From Enterocloster bolteae (lineage in GTDB: Bacteria > Bacillota_A > Clostridia > Lachnospirales > Lachnospiraceae), in NCBI GenBank assembly GCA_021769025.1, contig JAETTS010000165.1:1-6115 (forward strand): a stretch of 6,115 bases of DNA, read 5' to 3'. A program made the position numbers and the translations under genes. Positions 5,686-6,115 of the stretch are shown here, in pieces; position 1 is the first letter of the stretch, and each line of letters starts with the position of its first letter. The notes beneath the pieces were generated by a model that was not told the DNA's origin, did no database searches, and saw nothing but the letters and a program-made list of their open reading frames with translations.

Positions 5686-6115
5686 TTATTTCTCCCCAAC
5701 ATAAATTGCCTTTTTTGGGCAGGAACGTACGCAAGACGGCTCTCCTCCTGCATCTACACAGAAATCACATTTTATCACCTTGCTCTTTGTCATAGTATCC
5801 GGCTTCAGTACGCCAAATGGACAATTCATGACACACATAAAACAGGAACCGCACCTGTCCTCGTCATAAAATACATGGCCGCTTTCCGGATCTTTGTAAA
5901 GCGCTCCGCTCATACAGGACTTGACACATTCCGGATCGTCACAGTGGCGGCAAAACAGGGGCTTATAATTTCCCTGGCTGTCTTTTAAAATATAATTGCG
6001 GGACTCATTGGCCGGGTCTGTCAGATCCAGGTCATAGATGGTTCCCGGTGCCTTTCTGTGGGCCTGCATGCAGGCAGCGGAGCAGTTTTTGCAGCCATCG
6101 CATTTCTTATGATCT
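5686..6115 (-). CDS. CooF-like ferredoxin with four [4Fe-4S] motifs (5' end beyond window)
   Basis: The reading frame is open to the right edge and gives 142 visible residues. There are four cysteine groups by visible residue number: C5, C8, C11, C15; C55, C58, C63, C67; C88, C91, C94, C98; and C116, C119, C128, C132. This 16-cysteine pattern is that of the HycB/CooF/DmsB electron-transfer subunits, normally holding four [4Fe-4S] clusters. The wording around group two (CRHCDDPECVKSC) and group three (CGSCFMCVMNCPFG) is especially like CooF, the ferredoxin that takes electrons from carbon monoxide dehydrogenase. The first group normally lies near the N-terminus, so probably only about ten residues are missing. 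An in-frame ATG at 6069 is internal because it lies just after the first cysteine group. No twin-arginine signal or membrane segment is visible. The downstream flavoprotein, 58 nt away, is the likely electron acceptor. Other formate- or hydrogenase-type partners are not excluded. Confidence 0.92.
   Translation of the reverse strand, partial: DHKKCDGCKNCSAACMQAHRKAPGTIYDLDLTDPANESRNYILKDSQGNYKPLFCRHCDDPECVKSCMSGALYKDPESGHVFYDEDRCGSCFMCVMNCPFGVLKPDTMTKSKVIKCDFCVDAGGEPSCVRSCPKKAIYVGEK

Noticed and set aside
5628..5753. 42-residue N-terminal extension of the flavin oxidoreductase
   Set aside because: It would overlap the end of the CooF-like gene and displace the FAD motif from the N-terminus; ATG 5627 has AGGAGG 9 nt upstream.
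5686..6069. Start of the ferredoxin gene at the ATG at 6069
   Set aside because: The frame continues upstream to the window edge and encodes the first cluster motif CDGCKNCSAAC directly before this methionine, so the methionine is internal.

Overview
The window looks like a chromosomal segment of an anaerobic, low-to-mid GC Firmicute of the class Clostridia, most likely Lachnospiraceae or a close relative. This is judged from the strong AGGAGG-type ribosome binding sites, a T-box leader, an archaeal/eukaryotic-type prolyl-tRNA synthetase, and a high density of iron-sulfur and flavin redox proteins. No rRNA, tRNA, insertion sequence, CRISPR array or phage gene is visible. The species cannot be fixed from the sequence.

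Layout. Positions 1-2933 hold a leftward tRNA-metabolism operon. A near-consensus promoter (2905-2933) is followed by a compact T-box leader (about 2901-2731) that ends in a strong terminator. Then come proS (2685-1246) and, 28 nt further on, a CCA-adding tRNA nucleotidyltransferase (1217 to the left edge, 3' end cut off). Positions 2934-3076 are a divergent intergenic region carrying a 14-nt direct repeat. A rightward promoter (3077-3105) drives a single gene (3142-4284), an aldo/keto-reductase-like protein with a C-terminal two-cluster ferredoxin domain and an apparently non-canonical active site. A GC-rich hairpin (about 4339-4372) separates it from a convergent leftward pair. That pair is a CooF-like ferredoxin with 16 cysteines (5' end beyond the right edge, stop at 5686) and an FAD/NAD(P)-dependent disulfide-reductase-family oxidoreductase (5627-4395), 58 nt apart.

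How the genes work together. In the first operon, uncharged tRNA-Pro should stabilise the antiterminator, whose UGGU matches an ACCA acceptor end. This would switch on the synthetase that charges proline tRNA and, by read-through, the enzyme that builds the CCA end the riboswitch reads. The right-hand pair resembles the CooF plus flavin oxidoreductase module often found beside carbon monoxide dehydrogenase (cooS) in anaerobes. The expected cooS would lie just beyond the right edge, which is an inference. The aldo/keto-reductase-like gene is a stand-alone redox protein of unknown substrate.

The points most worth following are the unusually short T-box leader, the CooF/oxidoreductase pair, and the altered catalytic tetrad of the aldo/keto-reductase-like protein. 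I did not see convincing evidence of a wholly new system.
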